Shown piece after piece: positions 63,026 to 64,000 of a DNA stretch of 64,000 nt (position 1 is its first letter; each line of letters starts with the position of its first letter). A model generated the notes under the pieces. The model saw only the letters and a program-made list of their open reading frames with translations. It was not told where the DNA came from and did not search any database. Source of the DNA: an uncultured Acidobacteriia bacterium (GTDB lineage Bacteria > Acidobacteriota > Terriglobia > Bryobacterales > Bryobacteraceae). The DNA lies in assembly GCA_903828455.1 (NCBI GenBank), contig CAIKMJ010000073.1, forward strand, positions 1-64,000. The letters run 5' to 3'. A program made the translations under genes and the position numbers.

Positions 63026-63310
63026 TCACAGCCACTCCAGGTCGGCGCGAATGAGCATGGGGCCAAGCAGATCGGCGGCTTCTTCTTCGGCCGCGCGGAG
63101 CATTTTCCCGGCGAAATCGCGGCTTGAAGAGACTGCCGCCGCGGCGACCACCGCACTGTTGTGAAGTTCCTGATCGTCGATCTCCGCGACCGAAAGATTG
63201 AATTTATTGCGCAGCCGTTCGCACAGGCCCTTGACGACGCTGCGCTTATCTTTCAGCGAGCGCGCGTGATCGATGCGCAGCTCAAGAGTGAGAACGCCGA
63301 CAACGGGCAT
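63026..63310 (-). CDS. YlxP-like DUF503 protein
   Basis: A 94-residue DUF503 protein ('VVGVLTLELRIDHARSLKDK', 'RSVVKGLCERLRNKFNLSVA'). In most bacteria it sits between infB and rbfA in the nusA-infB-rbfA operon. Here infB is 36 bp upstream but the next gene downstream is the ASPIC/UnbV gene, not rbfA. It is small and cytoplasmic; exact role not known. Confidence 0.9.
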   Translation of the reverse strand: MPVVGVLTLELRIDHARSLKDKRSVVKGLCERLRNKFNLSVAEIDDQELHNSAVVAAAAVSSSRDFAGKMLRAAEEEAADLLGPMLIRADLEWL

Positions 63311-63346
63311 GGCAGATCCTGCGGCCGATTTCGCGCGGGCCCGCGT

Positions 63347-64000
63347 CTACGCGGCTTCGTTGGCCACGCGCTGCATCACGAAGGCTTCGATCACGTCGCC
63401 CTGTTTCACGTCGTTGAAGTTGTCCAGCGTAATACCGCACTCCATACCCGCGCGGACTTCGCTGACGTCGTCCTTGAAACGCCGCAGCGAGCCGATTTTT
63501 CCGGTATGGATCACGATATTGTCGCGAACGATGCGCATTTGCGAATCGCGCGTGATATTGCCGTCCATGACCAGACAACCGGCCACGGTTCCGACCTTGG
63601 AAACGCGGAAGACTTCGCGGATCTCGGCCTTGCCCTTATAGAGTTCCTTGAACACCGGGGCAAGCAGACCAGCCATGGCCTTCTTCATTTCGTCGATCAC
63701 TTCGTAGATGATGGTGTGCATCCGGACGTCCACCTTTTCCTGCTCGGCGGCGGCTGCCGCGTTGCGCTCGGGGCGAACGTTAAAGCCAATGATGATGGCG
63801 TTGGATGCTGCGGCCAGCGCGACGTCGGATTCGTTGATCGCGCCGACGCCTGCGTGGATCACGCGGATCGTGACCTTGTCGGTGGAAAGCTTCTCGAGCG
63901 TGTCGCGCAGCACTTCGGCCGAACCGCTGACGTCCGCTTTGAGGATGAGCGGCAATTCCTTGATCTCGCCGGCGGCCATCTGCTTCTGGAACTGCTCGAG
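63347..64000 (-). CDS. infB: Translation initiation factor IF-2, C-terminal part (continues outside window)
   Basis: The last 217 residues, open to the window end. 'LPLILKADVSGSAEVLRDTL', 'VIHAGVGAINESDVALAAAS', 'IIGFNVRPERNAAAAAEQEK' and 'VGTVAGCLVMDGNITRDSQM' are the third and fourth domains of IF-2. IF-2 brings initiator tRNA to the ribosome. The GTPase domain and N-terminus lie beyond the window. Confidence 0.97.
   Translation of the reverse strand, partial: LEQFQKQMAAGEIKELPLILKADVSGSAEVLRDTLEKLSTDKVTIRVIHAGVGAINESDVALAAASNAIIIGFNVRPERNAAAAAEQEKVDVRMHTIIYEVIDEMKKAMAGLLAPVFKELYKGKAEIREVFRVSKVGTVAGCLVMDGNITRDSQMRIVRDNIVIHTGKIGSLRRFKDDVSEVRAGMECGITLDNFNDVKQGDVIEAFVMQRVANEAA

Overview
The window reads as chromosomal DNA from an Acidobacteriota bacterium, most likely of the Bryobacterales/Solibacter group. 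This rests on family content, not on a marker gene: two very large Oar-like TonB-dependent receptors with a carboxypeptidase-regulatory N-terminus, many secreted NHL and PQQ-type beta-propellers, SBBP/BACON repeats ending in a Solibacter-type C-terminal domain, FG-GAP/ASPIC-UnbV proteins, and small secreted proteins with 'GKPDLTGVW'-like motifs. GC content is high, so long open frames occur opposite many real genes; these were left out. No tRNA, rRNA, insertion sequence, prophage or CRISPR array was seen.

Layout. 1-16.5 kb: the end of a cupin protein, then a secretome block of NHL propellers, a GlcG-like protein, an Oar-like receptor, a PQQ sugar dehydrogenase, a polyvinyl-alcohol-dehydrogenase-like propeller, a Tat-exported sulfatase and an arylsulfotransferase-like protein. 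16.8-19.1 kb: a PEP-CTERM protein, a stand-alone Tudor-like protein, an extended cold-shock protein, a structured intergenic region and a 55-residue membrane protein. 19.3-30.1 kb: phosphate metabolism, with a PhoR-type kinase and polyphosphate kinase on the plus strand converging on a minus-strand block phoU2 / porin / pstS-pstC-pstA-pstB-phoU; pstA is broken by a frameshift. 30.2-35.5 kb: leucine biosynthesis leuA-leuB-leuC-leuD, with a divergent LysR regulator; LeuA lacks the usual regulatory domain. 35.5-39.8 kb: a two-subunit molybdenum hydroxylase, a small secreted protein and an HTH regulator fused to a periplasmic-binding-like domain. 39.9-42.6 kb: a sugar isomerase/epimerase, a nucleotide-sugar epimerase, an OsmC protein and a membrane stress-type protein. 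42.8-58.8 kb: a second secretome block with an NHL propeller, the second Oar-like receptor, an ElyC-like protein, a 2,331-residue repeat protein, ModA and a cytochrome-fused PQQ propeller. 59-64 kb: hemE, rbfA, an ASPIC/UnbV protein, ylxP (DUF503) and the 3' end of infB.

How the parts fit. The first and second secretome blocks look like machinery for capture and periplasmic oxidation of organic polymers or sugars: outer-membrane receptors, secreted propellers, and quinoprotein dehydrogenases with and without their own heme. The central block is a Pho-type regulon with an outer-membrane porin feeding the Pst transporter, and Ppk storing phosphate. Points most worth a second look: two intergenic tandem repeats of different period that share a core; the near-identical 249-bp repeats in the giant protein; the pstA frameshift; the short LeuA; the ASPIC/UnbV gene inside the usually compact infB-ylxP-rbfA unit; and the structured, unassigned region at 18.6-18.96 kb.
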